From contig OY757026.1 of the NCBI GenBank assembly GCA_963580285.1, positions 66,775,396 through 66,839,395 on the forward strand: a DNA stretch of 64,000 bases, given 5' to 3'. Origin of the DNA: Lucinisca nassula (lineage: Eukaryota; Mollusca; Bivalvia; Lucinida; Lucinidae). The first letter of the stretch is position 1. Each line of letters begins with the position of its first letter. The position numbers and the translations under genes are program-made. This document shows positions 43,403-55,210 of the stretch, piece by piece. The notes below the pieces were generated by a model that saw nothing but the letters and a program-made list of their open reading frames with translations, searched no databases and had not been told where the DNA came from.

Positions 43403-44681
43403 AGACACTTTTTTTTCCTTATATAAAAGGGGTGGCCTGTCTAATGATCTCCAATAAACATTTTCTTCGGACCATAGTGCACATTAAAGGCTTATCTTAT
43501 CTAAGTGATTAGTAGTATAGGTGATTATGAGCAGATGTCTTGTTTAATAGAGGGCACAATAAGGGTACTTGAGTGATAGTATAATTTACTGAGATTGTTT
43601 CCAACAACATATTGTTTAAATAACTTCTTTTTTATTTCAAAATAAAGTAAAGAAAAAACTCTGATATCCATTGTTTCCTTTACTCAAAAGTGCAAAGAAG
43701 TAAACAAACAAGGTAAATGGATTGATTAACCTCAAAATATAATCAATCTATTTACCTTTATTTATTTATTTATATTTATTTATTTATTTATTTTGGTTGA
43801 AAGTATGTGATACACAAATCATATAATGTCTAAACCATTAGCATTTTATACTTTCAGTCAAGATGGAAATGTTCTTTGTTTTTGACACAATCATATCAGA
43901 AAAGAGAAAACAAAAGAATTTTTTTAAGATTTTATTTTTCACCTTTTCAAGTTTAAAACTAAAATAACAAACACAATTAAAATATTTTTCTTATTTATAT
44001 TGCAAACATAGGTTGCAGGTGCTCGTTTAAGCCGCCTCATTGAGGCGGTTCAAACGAGTACCCACAACCTATGACTCAATGAGACGATTCTAACGAGCAC
44101 CTGGAGCAGAAATAAGGAAAATAATGTATACCCCCTTAAACCCCCATTTTCTCTATAGAAAGTGGGGTTTAGGCGATGTTCCTTTTTCCTCAAAAACATA
44201 TATTGTGTGTCCTCGTTAGAACCGCCTCAGTGAAGCAGTTCTAACGAGCAGTCACACTGTAAAAACAAATTGTGGGTACTCGTCTGAACCGCTTCGCCGA
44301 GGTGGTTCTAATGAGTACCCAGAATATATGTTTAGAGCAGAAATAATAAAGTTTTCCGGATTTTATCTGAAAAAAAAAAAATCATTTTTGGTGGAAAAAA
44401 TTTACCAATATATTTGAATTGGCATTTTCTGTAATGATTATAAATAATGGCTACTAGATTTAAAATCTGAAAAAAGTGCTGTTGTTTCTTCAATGCAAAT
44501 CAAAATAAGGACTTAGGTGTAAATGAAAAGATGTCATTTGTCAAATGTAATTTATTAATTTATTGCCCTCTCTTGGTCCCCTACCTGCACGACAGCCTGA
44601 ATACCCCAAGTGTATTTTATCTCAATGCTGGATTCTTTAATAAACGGTCATTAGGATGTTATGTAATCGAAAAATGGGTCT
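43403..44681. mobile_element. TTAA-flanked DNA transposon, non-autonomous (copy 2)
   Basis: The ends agacacttttttttcc and gaaaaatgggtct are flanked by TTAA at 43399-43402 and 44682-44685. It is colinear with 10671-12123, apart from small indels and the loss of a ~110-bp segment around copy-1 position 11490-11560. The interior again carries the GTGGGTACTCG and CCCC..GGGG hairpins. No transposase. Confidence 0.85.
44007..44073. repeat. GTGGGTACTCG-type hairpin, nearly complete
   Basis: cataggttgcaggtgctcgtttaagccgcctca pairs with the segment at 44041-44073 (tgaggcggttcaaacgagta..cctatg) with few mismatches. Here the inner core lost in copy 1 is retained. Confidence 0.75.
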
Positions 44682-44734
44682 TTAAACAGATTTTCAAAAA
44701 TTTCAGCTAAATGTTTACCTTCTTACCTAGTTTG

Positions 44735-45026
44735 TTTGATTTGAGGTTTAACGTCCCCGTCAACACTGTAAAAGTCATTTTGGAGACGTTGCTTCCAATT
44801 TTGTGGGACTTTTACCCGACATTGAGATGAAAAGACATCTCAAGCCCTGTCGCCCAATGAAATCAATAGGGTTTATCAGCATGGACGGTCCGCCTCGCAC
44901 CGCGGTTCCTGGACAGGCTTAGATCCTCTAAGCGGTTTACCAGTACTAGTGTGCGGGCCGGATTCAGCTCTGCGTCGAAGCATCATGCAGCCTATATATT
45001 TCTTCAAGCCCCTTTGGGCGGGGGCC
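44735..45026 (-). mobile_element. SINE family C, full copy
   Basis: Minus-strand sense; flanked by tcttacct(a/g)gtttg at about 44721-44734 and 45027-45040, one mismatch in 14. It contains the same gcaccgcggttcctggacagg segment as the 21610 and 33954 copies, marking a subfamily. Confidence 0.85.
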
Positions 45027-45040
45027 TCTTACCTGGTTTG

Positions 45041-45530
45041 AATGGTCCGTTGAAATAATTGTGCACTACTACATTGAGTAGTAGTCAAATGTAATTTATT
45101 AATTTATTGCCCTCTCGCGCATTTTTCACGCATTTGTACGTAAGCAGTTCAGCTGAAAAAAATAAAAATAAAACAAGACAATGATTGATTGCTTGTGTTT
45201 AGTCCATCGACACGTACACCTTTGTTGGTCATTTTGTGTCGCTTACATAGAAAGTGAGAAAAGAGATAGGAGAGATTGCAGATGAGACAAAAGTGAGGGA
45301 CAAAGGAGAAGACTGAAAATGAATGGAAGTACAGAAACAGAAGAAATAACACCCCCTCCCACACACACAAACATGATGCAAGATACACATTACCTTTGCC
45401 TCACCCAACCACCCCTAAGAAGATATGGCAGTGAATTGTGATTGATTTGAAAATGTGTTAAATTGATTGATAAATAGGCAACAATAAAAAGAACTGTATA
45501 CCCCTGTAAACCCCAGTTTACTAAATAAAA
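45041..45530. other. Non-coding, small duplicated segment
   Basis: tcaaatgtaatttattaatttattgccctctc at 45087-45118 repeats 44541-44573 inside the TTAA element. Otherwise nothing is recognised; the minus frame at 45149-45388 is low-complexity. Confidence 0.4.
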
Positions 45531-45932
45531 ATGAAATTAGCACATTTAAGATGGACAGGCCATGTTATCCGAATGCCTGAGGAAGGTTTGCCAAAGAAAA
45601 TTCTCTATGGAGAACTAGAAATGGGCAGACCGTCCCACGGCAGTCAGAAGAAGCGCTTCAAGGACACCCGAAAAGCCACCCTCGGGGACTTCAACATTCC
45701 AACAGAGTCATGGTAACAAATTGCACAGGACAGAGCAAAGTGATTAGGTGTGTCAGTGAATATGAGGCAAAGAGAATCAGGGAAGCTGAGCAGAAACGCG
45801 CACAGCGCAAAGGCAGAGGTAACGCAATACCAACAGAGCTGTCTTCCTCTAGTCTCTGTTTCTCTTTATTGCAACAGACACTTCAGTGCTAGAATCGATC
45901 TCATCAGCCATCTTAGAACACACAAACAATAA
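45531..45932 (+). pseudogene. LINE pol C-terminal fragment
   Basis: Frame 1 reads LRWTGHVIRMPEEGLPKKIL YGELEMGRP then FKDTRKATLGDFNI. After TGG TAA, other frames continue with AQDRAKWLGVSV-like text and end CLYCNRHFSARIDLISHLRT HKQ. RW.GHV.RM..E.LPK..LYGEL with a terminal C2H2-like motif is characteristic of the end of non-LTR retrotransposon pol proteins (recalled knowledge). Frame breaks make it inactive; the 5' part is missing. Confidence 0.8.
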
Positions 45933-46184
45933 CCGTTCTCAAATATGATTAAGGTAATGACAGACGAACTATTATTATTTCATAAAAATGGGGTTTAAAT
46001 TATATAGGCGTGTTTTCGTGATGCATTCAATGTGATATATGGGCCGCGCCAAGCTGAAAGGTCTTTTCGAACATGTACCTCCAGCGCAAACACAGATCAG
46101 AGGGCGCAAATCCTGTATCCTTCATTGATTACATTTGACCAAAAGCTTTTTCATATTCACTGCGAAGTGTTTATAGTTCGTTTC

Positions 46185-46457
46185 TTTGGATAGAGGTTTT
46201 ACGTCCCCATCAACACTTTTGACACTGCTTCCAGTTTTGTTGGACTTATACACGACTTTGATATGGAATGACAGCTCAAACCCTGTCGCCCAATGAAACC
46301 AATCGGGTTTATATGCAGGAACGGTCTGACACACTAGTTTGCCTGGGCACGCTTAGATCCTTCGAAGCAGTTTTCCAGTACTCATGTGCGGTTTGTTTCA
46401 TCTCTGTCTGTAATCATCATGCAGCCCAATCTATTTATCCAAGTCCTGATGGATGGG
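46185..46457 (-). mobile_element. SINE family C, diverged
   Basis: ggatagaggttttacgtccccatcaacac to cagcccaatctatttatccaagtcctgatggatggg, with several internal deletions. An older copy. Confidence 0.7.
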
Positions 46458-46514
46458 GGCCTAAAGGGTGTATAGCAACCGAATGATATGCAGACTAGTC
46501 TGTGCCTTCACTGA

Positions 46515-46806
46515 GTGCGCATGCTTGAAAACTCCTTTTCCCTTAAAGTGGACATTGTATGATAAACGATATGACAGTTTGGCTGTCACGAATTCGATTA
46601 ATTTAGCAGCACTAACTTGCTATATGTGAAAAAGCAACGATAAACATCATTACATGACAGTCTTCCTGCCACGAATTTGATTGGTTTCCCAGCACAGAAA
46701 ACAAAACAAAACAAACAAAAAAATCGCAGCACATGTAGGTCGATTCGTATGTGTTAACGACACGACATGAGTTTTGTTGTCTCGAATTCAATTAGTTTAG
46801 CAGCAA
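46515..46806. repeat. Short dispersed unit (gtcacgaattcaattagtttagcagcaa)
   Basis: The unit occurs near 46587, 46668 and 46778, and again near 47100 and 47255, giving a decayed local repeat of about 100-150 bp. Confidence 0.5.
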
Positions 46807-47092
46807 TGGATTATTATTGCCCACCCATCGGGGCGCGAAGAAATAGATGGGCTGCATGATGTTTCCCCGCAGAGCTGAATCCGACCGCACTCGAGTACTG
46901 GTAAATCTAAGCCTGCCCAGGCAAAGCGGTGCGAGTGTGTGTCCATGCTTATAAACCATACATTGTGCGACAGGGCTTGAGATGTCATTTCATCTCAATG
47001 TCGGGTAAAAGTCCCACAAAATTGTAAGCGACGTCTCCAAGATGACCTACACAGTGTTGACGGGGACGTTAAACCTAAAATCAAACAAACAT
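46807..47092 (+). mobile_element. SINE family C copy
   Basis: ttattattgcccacccatcggggcgcgaagaaatagatgg to gacgttaaacctaaaatcaaacaaac. A small deletion removes part of 'ccgcttagaggatctaag'. Confidence 0.8.
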
Positions 47093-47396
47093 GACAGTTT
47101 TGCTGCCCCGAATTTGATTGGATTGTAAAACAAACGAACAAAAAAAAAACAACAAGCAAACAAAACAAAACAAAAAAAAAAAAAACAAAAAAAAAAAATC
47201 GCAGCACTTGTCACTCGTATGTCGACTCGTATGAGTCGTATGGCATGAGTTTTGTTGTCACGAATTCAATTAGTTCAGCAGCAATAAATTGCTATGTGCA
47301 AAGGAAACTAGTAATAATAATAATAATAATAAATCCTTGGCAGAATTTTTCTGAATTTCGCTGAAAAAAAAAAAAATTAAGATGAAAAATTGTGAT

Positions 47397-47510
47397 ATTT
47401 TTCTTATTTCAGCTCAAAATATAGATTGTCGGTACTCGTTAGAACCGCCTCATCGAGGCGGTTCTAACGCGTACCCACCATCTATATTTTAGAGCAGAAA
47501 TAAGAAAAAT
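47397..47510. repeat. Long GTGGGTACTCG-type hairpin
   Basis: The left part (atttttcttatttcagctca..atagattgtcggtactcgtt agaaccgcctc) pairs with the right part ending tagagcagaaataagaaaaat; each arm is over 50 nt with few mismatches. This copy shows that the conserved hairpin extends to the tttcttatttc/gaaataagaaa flanks. Confidence 0.85.
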
Positions 47511-47514
47511 GAGG

Positions 47515-47565
47515 TTTACCGCTGTAAACCCCAGTTTACTATATAAAAGTGGGGTTCAAGGGGGT
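47515..47565. repeat. CCCC..GGGG hairpin
   Basis: ttaccgctgtaaaccccag pairs imperfectly with gtggggttcaagggggt. It lies directly after the GTGGGTACTCG hairpin, as at 41347-41520 in the other order. Confidence 0.6.
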
Positions 47566-47865
47566 CAATATTATAAAGGCGTGCTTTCGTGATGTCAGAT
47601 CCGAAAACATCTGCACTGTCTCATATGAGTCATAGCTATGTGGACATGTCCGACGGCCCACTTTTGCTTGGTGCCTTTCATGCAATTGGAAGAGTTCGAG
47701 CGTTAACCAGTCTGACCTTTACTAGTACAACACATTCTTTTCATAACACTCTAACGGTCCCCGCCGTCAGAGCTTGATGAAATAAATGGCCTGCTTGGTG
47801 CTTTCACGCAGAGCTGAATCCGAGTACTCCGGTGTTCATCACATGAACAAGTCCGTGAAATAAAC

Positions 47866-48030
47866 ACCCACCCAAATCCCAACAAAAAAGAGAAATCTAG
47901 GGTTTACGGGGCTATACATTATTTTTCTTATTTCTGCTCCAAGACACAGGTTACGGGTACTCGTTAGAACCGCCTCAGTGAGGCGGTTCTAACGAGGACC
48001 CATAACCTATGCAGTATAAACAAGAAAAAT
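47866..48030. repeat. Paired hairpins, third locus
   Basis: A CCCC..GGGG-type hairpin at about 47870-47920, then arms 47948-47977 and 47979-48008 (aggttacgggtactcgttag.. / ..gaggacccataacct), about 28 of 30 complementary. Confidence 0.75.
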
Positions 48031-48116
48031 CTCACAGATTTTCAACAGAAAAGTAGCCATTGTGGAGATGTGAAAAAAAAATGAATTATATCGCACGAGT
48101 GTGTTAGCGTGATATT

Positions 48117-48210
48117 CAGCCACCTCTGATTTACGATGGTCTCGATATGCGTGAAATAATATTGAAAGGGTCGTAAAACGAAAAATAAAAAAATAAAATA
48201 AAATAGTAAA
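48117..48210 (+). mobile_element. SINE family D, 3' tail only
   Basis: cacctctgatttacgatggtctcgatatgcgtgaaataat..gaaagggtcgtaaaacgaaa matches 54315-54380 and ends in an A-rich tract. Confidence 0.7.
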
Positions 48211-48639
48211 TGAAAAATTTAAAATTAACAAGCGTGCTATATGAAACAAAAATATGTAGATTATATTACCAAAAAAAATTTTGGATCCGTCTGGAAACCG
48301 CGTTTTTAACCGAAACCGTGTTATAACGAACAGTGTTATAAATTTGGCGTAGTAGTAAAGTCATGGTGTTTTACCTTGGAGTCTCATTTTTGGAGCGTAG
48401 CTCTTGCAGCGTAGCTCCAGTGAAATGAGAAGTGATTTCGGCACTACTTTTAGCGTTACTGCGTATGACCTGATCACCAGTGAGAAAATAGAGCCCCGTG
48501 TTAACATAGTAGATTATTACGCCATGGTGTATCTTCTTATAGACTGCTTCACAGACCACCTATTTCAAACGGAATAGATGAATATTTTTAATAGATGAAC
48601 TGTGTAGCAGTCTAATCTTTTTATAGTTCAGTTCATGTA

Positions 48640-49290
48640 TTAGCCCACTTTGTACCGTAAAAGTCCAAACCTTGCAACTGGCAAACAGGACAAACCCAGA
48701 TCAGATACCACAGAACGCGGAGTCTCATTATGACCTACACTGCATACTTACAAAAGGTTCAGCCATTTTTGCCAAATATTTCGTGGAAGCCACAACCTGA
48801 CATCCATGATTTTAAAATGAACTCATTCCATGCTGATATGAGGTTGAGGATTCCATTCGTGTAAAAGTACGCAGTGTGGATCGATAATGTAATTCTTTGT
48901 TTCAGAAGTTGGAATCATCGGACAGGAGCATGGCTTAAATTTTGCAGTTTAGACACAGATGAGACGCCACTTGTTGTAGCGTCTGATCTGGGTCTGCTAT
49001 GTTTGTCCCCTAAACAGGCTGCTAGACATATACTCAGAGTATGGTTTAATGTGGGTGAGTGGGGGGGGGGGGACAATGTTACTTTGTTTAAAACGACTTG
49101 TCTGCGTCCTAGGCATGTGACCATAAAGAAAGCAAATTATCAGCTCATACGCAAGTTCGATACCTGCCGGGTTCGGCAACATTCTTTCCAGGAGATTGAT
49201 CGTGAAATCTGTTCCACGGTGATTCTATCCCTTTCGCTGATTCAAGAAGGGCAATTGTTGGTTTCCGGTAAAAGACTGTGCACTGTGCTG
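48640..49290. repeat. M1 palindromic repeat remnants
   Basis: ggcaaacaggacaaacccagatcagataccacagaacgcgg..ccacaacctgacatccatg at 48680-48820 is an M1 copy. tagacacagatgagacgcc..gcgtctgatctgggtctgc at 48950-48995 is another palindrome of that family. The 140-codon + frame at 48874-49296 runs through these repeats and a G-run, and is not regarded as a gene. Confidence 0.5.
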
Positions 49291-49517
49291 TATTGACAAT
49301 ACTTAACCAAAGAAATTGCCTTAATGCCAGATCATTTCAATAATGGCCTCGTCGAGGCAATTTATTTTTTACATAATGATAACGAAGTTTAATGTATAAA
49401 CCTCTTCAGATATTCCTATGGATTGATATTAACAATAACTAACCCAAGAAACTGTCGTATGCAAGACCATGCACTTCATAAATGGCCTCACCGATGCACT
49501 AAATACATGTATTTAGA
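49291..49517. repeat. Array F, left part (~150-bp units)
   Basis: Units share ttgatattaacaataactaaccc, 'gccttaatgccagatcatttc' and the small palindrome cctcgtcgagg. The same array continues at 51484, on the other side of the inserted element. Confidence 0.65.
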
Positions 49518-51483
49518 AACAAGAGGCCCATGGGCCAGTATGCTCACCAGAGCTCAGGTGGGCACTGCCCAATGGCAGCAATGTATTTTAACATGATATC
49601 ATTTTAATCTACCAAATGAACCCCCATGTCCAAATGAGCACCCATGTGGACTCAGTATCTGTAACATTAGGCCTTTTATGAAGTAGAGGGGGTGGGGCAT
49701 GGACCCAACGGAGCCCTGGTTGGTATCACTAAATGCGTCTTAGCATAAGGAACAAGAATATATATGATTTAGCAGTGGTGATCTGTAAGGCCTCTTAAGT
49801 GGTGGAGGGGTTGGGGCGTGCCCTGTTGATCCCAGGAAAGCCCAAGATTGTTGTCCCTAAATGTGTCTTATCATAAGGACCAAGTATATATATGGTTTAG
49901 GGGTTGGAATCTGGACGGTTTCTGAGATATGAGGCCATTTTATAAAGTGGAAAGGATAGGAATGGCCCTATGGACCCCCTTACAGTAGGTGTGTTAATGA
50001 TAAGGAACAAGAACATATATGATTATGGGGTGGGGATTTGAATGGCTTCTGAAATATAAAGCCTTTTATGAAGTGGAAGGGCGGGGCACATTGCGTCAGC
50101 ACAAAGAGACCCCCAGGTTGGTGTGATTGAACGAGTCTTATCATAAGGCACAAGTATATGGTTTAGGGGTGGGGATCAGAACTATTTCTGAGATATATGG
50201 CTTTTAATGAAGAAAAGCGACGGGACATGGCCTGGGCATGCCCGGGGACTCCCAAGCTGGTGTCACTGAATGCGTCTTATCATAAGGAAGATGAATATAT
50301 ATGGTCTAGGGTGGGGCTAAGAACAGTTTCTGAGATATAAGGCCTTTTGTGAAGTGGATGGGTGGGGCAAGGCCCCAGGAGACTCCCAGGTTGGTTTCAA
50401 TGAGTATGTCTTATCATAAGAAACAAGAATATATATGGTTTAGGGGGTAGCCATTTGTAGGGTTTCCGATATATTGTGAGATTATGAAATGGAGAAGGTG
50501 GGGCATGGCCCCAGCACATCCCTGGGGACCCCCAGGTTGGTATCACTGAATGCGTCTTATCATAATGAACAAAAATATATATAGTTAAGGGGTGAGAATC
50601 TGAACGGTTTCTGAGATATATGGCCTTTTGTGAAGTAAAGGTGTGGGACAAGGCCCCGGCCCATCCCTGAGGACCCCCAGGTTGGTGTCAATGAATGTAT
50701 CTTATCATAAGGATCAAGAATATATATGGTTTAGGGGCGGGGATCTGTAAGGTTTCTGGGATATTGGGCCTTTAATGAAATGGAGGGGGTGGGGCATGGC
50801 TCTGGCGCATCCCAGGGACTCCCTGGTTGATGTCACTGAATGGGTCTTATCATAAGGAACAAGAATATATATGGTTTAGGGGTTGGGATCTGAATGGTTT
50901 CCAAGATATTCGGCCTTTTATTAAGTGGAGGGGGTGGGGCATGGCCTCGGCGCATCCCTGAGGACCCCTAGGTTGGTGTCACTGAATGCGTCTTATCAAT
51001 AGGAACAATAATATATATGGTTTAGGGGTCTGGATCTGAATGGTTTCTGTGATATTTGGCCTTTTATGAAGTGGAGGGGGTGGGGCATGGCCCCGGCACA
51101 ACCTGGGGGACCTTCAGGTTGGCATAAAAGCATACGGCTGAGTGAAGTTTACTCAAGAAACATTTCTATAAAAAATATCTGCAATGATTTGGCAGTAAAT
51201 GCCATTAGTCAATTTTCCCCATTATAAGTCTATGGAAACTACAAGTTGCCATAGCAACCAAACTAATGAGCCGATTTTCATAAAAAAAAAACTTTCAATC
51301 CCCCAGCCCAAGGATGGTACAGATAAAATTTGGGCCCAATCGGCCCAGTGGCTTCAGAGGAGAAGATGTTTAAAAGTGTTGACGTCACACGACGACGCAG
51401 ACGCAGACGACGCAGACGCCGACGGACAACTGCCTATCCTATAAGCTCCCCCGGAGCCTTCGGCTCTGGTGAGCTAAAAAATT
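49518..51483 (-). mobile_element. AGCTC-type minisatellite element in array F
   Basis: Read on the minus strand: the 5' end is agctcaccagagccgaaggctccgggggagct with a gtcgtc stretch, the 3' end is ggtgagcatactg + hairpin ggcccatgggcc + tcttgtttc. The body holds ten ~145-bp units (on the plus strand: cttatcataaggaacaagaatatatatggtttagg..ggcctttta tgaagtggagg..ggggcatggcc). It splits array F. The closest relative of its 5' part is at 25184. Confidence 0.7.
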
Positions 51484-52215
51484 AACAGAGTATAATGTTC
51501 AAACCTCTCTGTATATTCCAATCATTTTGGCATTCGGATTGATATTGACAATACCTAACCCATGAGGCTGTTTTATGCACGATTACTTTATGAATGGTCT
51601 CGCCGAGGCAAAATAATATGAAAAAATGATTCCGGAGTATAACATCTAAACCCGGCTTTTATCATTTTCGGCATACAGGTTGATATTGATAATACATAAC
51701 CCGCAAAATTGCCTTATGCCAAATTACTTTACAAACGGCCTCGCCTAGGCAAAGTGTTATAAAAATTATTTCGAAGTGTAACTTCTAATCTACTTGGAAT
51801 AGTTGACAACTGTAAGCATGCAGATAGATAATGTACAGATCTAACCAACGAGATTCCTGAATGCCCAATTTCTTTATTTTAGCCTCGGCAAGGTAAAAAA
51901 TTCACCCACTGACACGGTCGTATAACTTTCAAACCGACGGTTATATTTTTATAATGTTTTGCATGTAGATGTAAATTGACAAGATCAAGCTAATGATATT
52001 GTCTAATGCCAGATAGCTTTATAAGCAGCCTCACCGAGGCAATTTTTAAAGACTGATTACGGATGTATAACTTATAAACTGCTGGAAAAATTATGATAAT
52101 TTTAATCAAAAAAGATAAACGTCATCAAGACGTAACCAAGGAGAATGTCTAATGCAAGATAAATAACCTCCCCAAGGTAATTTTTCAAAAACTGATTATA
52201 TAAAATAACTTTAAA
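51484..52215. repeat. Array F, right part
   Basis: Four or five decayed units (tgatattgacaatacctaaccc..ttatgcacgattactttatgaatggtctcgccgaggc), near 51540, 51690, 51830, 51975 and 52110. Confidence 0.65.
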
Positions 52216-52985
52216 GCCGCCAAACAAAAACAATTCCGCTAGCCGCAGTTATTGCACGAACTATATAGCTCAGCAGAAATCTTCAAGTAAACTGTAGAAC
52301 TGCATGGTTGCTATATTGCTAAAAACCATTGATTGTGGGTACTTGATAAAACTGACGCGTCAAGGCGGTTCAATCAAGTCCCCGCAATCGCTTTCATTAT
52401 GTGCTTGGGAAGCCTCATTCCACATCTAAGCTTTTTCCTGTGGTGCAGTAGCCTGTAGCTGTCTTCTTCAAATCTGCAGTTCATAAAATGAGGACAAATG
52501 CTTGTACATAGCACAGTAGGTCTGGATCATATTAGATCATATATGAATTTTCTCCCTTTTGGCACAAAACAACCAACAACAACGACATATTGCTGTAATT
52601 TTCCTAAAATTTTAACATTTTTTTTTTCAAACTCAAGCAAGGAGTCAAAAATTGAAGACAGATGGCAAACAGTGTATACACGGATCAGACTGCTTCGGGA
52701 GCAGTCTAACGAGTACCCACAGTCTATATTTTGAGGAAAAGTGCTAAAGATATCAGGATTTTATCTGAAAATTAATCAGTTTTTGTGGTAAAATTTTACC
52801 AATATATTTGAATAGGTGTGTTTTCCTAATGATCCTGAACAGTTTCTGAAACACCATATTGTAGTGAAGGCTTAGCAAGGCAGTGTATACATTAAGCCAG
52901 TATGAAGAAGGAAAATACAACAGCAAGACAGAGTATATCGCAGTCATTCACATTATTTAACTAGAAGTTGTTTTTTTCTACAAAA
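52216..52985. other. Non-coding with two hairpin remnants
   Basis: Diverged GTGGGTACTCG-family hairpins at 52328-52390 (gattgtgggtacttgataaaact..caatcaagtccccgcaatc) and about 52672-52735 (gcttcgggagcagtctaacgagtacccacagtc). The rest is unrecognised. Confidence 0.5.
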
Positions 52986-53152
52986 ACACAAATGTCTCCC
53001 CTATTCGACGTCTAAGTATGACCTTGACTTTTGAGGTATTGATCTGGGTCTTGTTTGCGACACATCATCTAATGAAGGTGAACATTTCTACGGTAACTTT
53101 AAAAAGTCCACCCAGAAATAAAAACGTGATTGACCGGGCACAAAAATACCTT

Positions 53153-55210
53153 TTTAGCTCACTAGAGCGGAAGGCTCCGGGGGAGCTTATAGGATAGGCA
53201 ATGATCCGTCGGTCGTCGTCGTCTGCGTCATCAACATTTTCAAACATCTCCTCAGAAAATGCTGGGCCAAATGAAACCAAATTACATGTGGAGCATCCGT
53301 GGGTCGGGGGAAAGAAAGTTTGTTCATCGGGTCTTGGTCAAATGACCAAGAAGGTGGCCATTCCCATATATGGTAAAAACATTTAAAAATCTTCTTCTCA
53401 GGAACCAAACAGCCGATGACCTTGAAATTTAGTACGCAGCATCGGGGACTCGGGCCTTATAAAGTTTGTTCAAATGATAAACTTTGGTTGACTTAGACCT
53501 ATTTTACGCCAAGGTCAAATTTGGTTACATAGACAATTGAATGGAAAAGAGGCAAATGGTAGTGATTCTATGGTAGCATGTGGGATCAGAATTGATATTT
53601 GCAATCAGCTGAATGGAAGTTTATCAATGAAGGGTCAAGGTCATTTACTGACTTTGTCCAAGATGGCTCATATTCAGTATTTCTTTCTTCTTCTCCAGTA
53701 AACTGCTGGCTGATTGAAACCAAATTACACGTGTAGCCTCTATGGGTTGAGACAATAACAAAAAATATGGGATTGGAGTCCCAAGACCAAGATGGCCGCC
53801 ATGCCCATATATGGTAAAAACCTTAAATAATCTTCTCCTCAGGAACCAAAATGCAGATGACCTTGAAACTTTGTATGCAGCATCGGGAACTCGGGCCCTA
53901 CCAATTTTGTTCAAATGATGACCTTTGGGAGACCTTCACCTATTTTACGTCAAGGTCCAATTTGGTCACTTAAGGATTTGTATGGGAAAAAATGCAATGC
54001 ATTGGATTTTTCTGCTTCTATTGTAGCCTATGGCATCAGAATTGATATTTGCTAAAAGGAAGTTTATCAATTCAAAAGGCCAAGGTAATTTACTGAGCTT
54101 TAGCCTAGATGACTCGGCTGCATTATTTTTATCTTGTTCTCCACTTATACTGCTAAGCTTACGGGCCTCCGTAGCCTAGTGGATAAGAGCGCTGACTCTT
54201 AATCATTAGGTCTCTCACCGCTGTGGGTTCGAGCCTCGCTCGGGTCACATGTGAGACGCCAAGTTCTGCAACGGAAGGTCAGGTGGTTTTTCCCCGAGTA
54301 CTCCGGTTTTCGCTCACCTCTGATTAACGATCGGCTCGATATGAGTGAAATAACTTTGAAAGGGCCGTAAAACCGAAACAAAAAAACAAAACAAAACAAA
54401 AAAAAAAAAAAAAACTGCTTACTGATTGAAACAAAATTACATTTTCAGGAACTGAAAGGCTAGATTTTTCAAGCCACAGTGGTTTGTTGAAAAACATGGC
54501 CACCAATGCCAGGCAAGTTTTTTTACACTTGACCACTGTTGAGCGTAGTGTCCCATGGGCCTCTGGTTTTACGTTTGACCTCTCCGCATCTTAATCTTCT
54601 TCTCCAGTAAAAAGCTGGAATGACTGAAACCAAATTACATATAGAGCCTATATGGAACATGGCAATATAAAATCATTCGCGGCATAGGAGTCATATGACC
54701 AAGATGGCCGCCATGCATATATATGGTAAAAACCTAAAACAAATATTCTGCTCAAGTGTCACAAGGCGGATGACGTTGAAACTTGGTATGCAGCGTCGGG
54801 GTCTCGGGCCCTACCAATGTTGTTCAAATGATGACCTTTTGGTGACATCGACTTATTTTACGTTAAGGTCAAATTTGGATATTTAAGCATTTGTATGGGA
54901 AATAGGAAAAACATTAGATTTTTTATTTTGTGGCATCATAATTGATATTTGCAATCAGCTTAAAGGAAGTTCATCAATACCAAATGTCAATGTCATTTAC
55001 TGACCTTTTTTGTCCTGGATGGCTCAGCTTCATTATTTTTATCTTGTTCTCCACTTAAACTGCTAAGCTGATTGAAACCAAATTACATTTTCAGGAACTG
55101 AAAGGCTAGATGTTTCAAGCTACAGTGGTTTGTTGAAAAACATGGCTGCCAGGGGCCAGGTTATTTTTTTACACCTGATCTCTGGTGAGCGTAGTGGCCT
55201 ATGGGCCCCG
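53153..55210 (+). mobile_element. AGCTC-type minisatellite element inside G
   Basis: The 5' end agctcactagagcggaaggctccgggggagct with gtcgtcgtcgtctgcgtc; 3' end ggtgagcgtagtggcctatgggcccc, then ttttacg of the host array. The flank ..aaatacctttt shows T-run insertion. A second 3'-like end lies at about 54540-54566 (gagcgtagtgtcccatgggcctctg), so two copies may be merged. Body units: ttctccagtaaactgctggctgattgaaaccaaattacacgtg.. and ccaagatggccgccatgcccatatatgg. Confidence 0.6.
54163..54413 (+). mobile_element. tRNA-derived SINE (family D)
   Basis: The tRNA-like head (gcctccgtagcctagtggataagagcg..) has box A tagcctagtggataag and box B gggttcgagcctc. Body: ggtcaggtggtttttccccgagtactccgg..cgatatgagtgaaataac. 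Tail: gaaagggccgtaaaaccg with a long A-rich end. It is inserted within the element at 53153. Confidence 0.85.

Noticed and set aside
46995..47207. Phe/Val-rich minus frame as a signal-anchor protein
   Set aside because: It arises from the A-rich tail region after a SINE and has no independent support.
48874..49296. 140-codon + strand reading frame as a gene
   Set aside because: It runs through M1 palindromic repeat remnants and a G-run, and shows no family resemblance.
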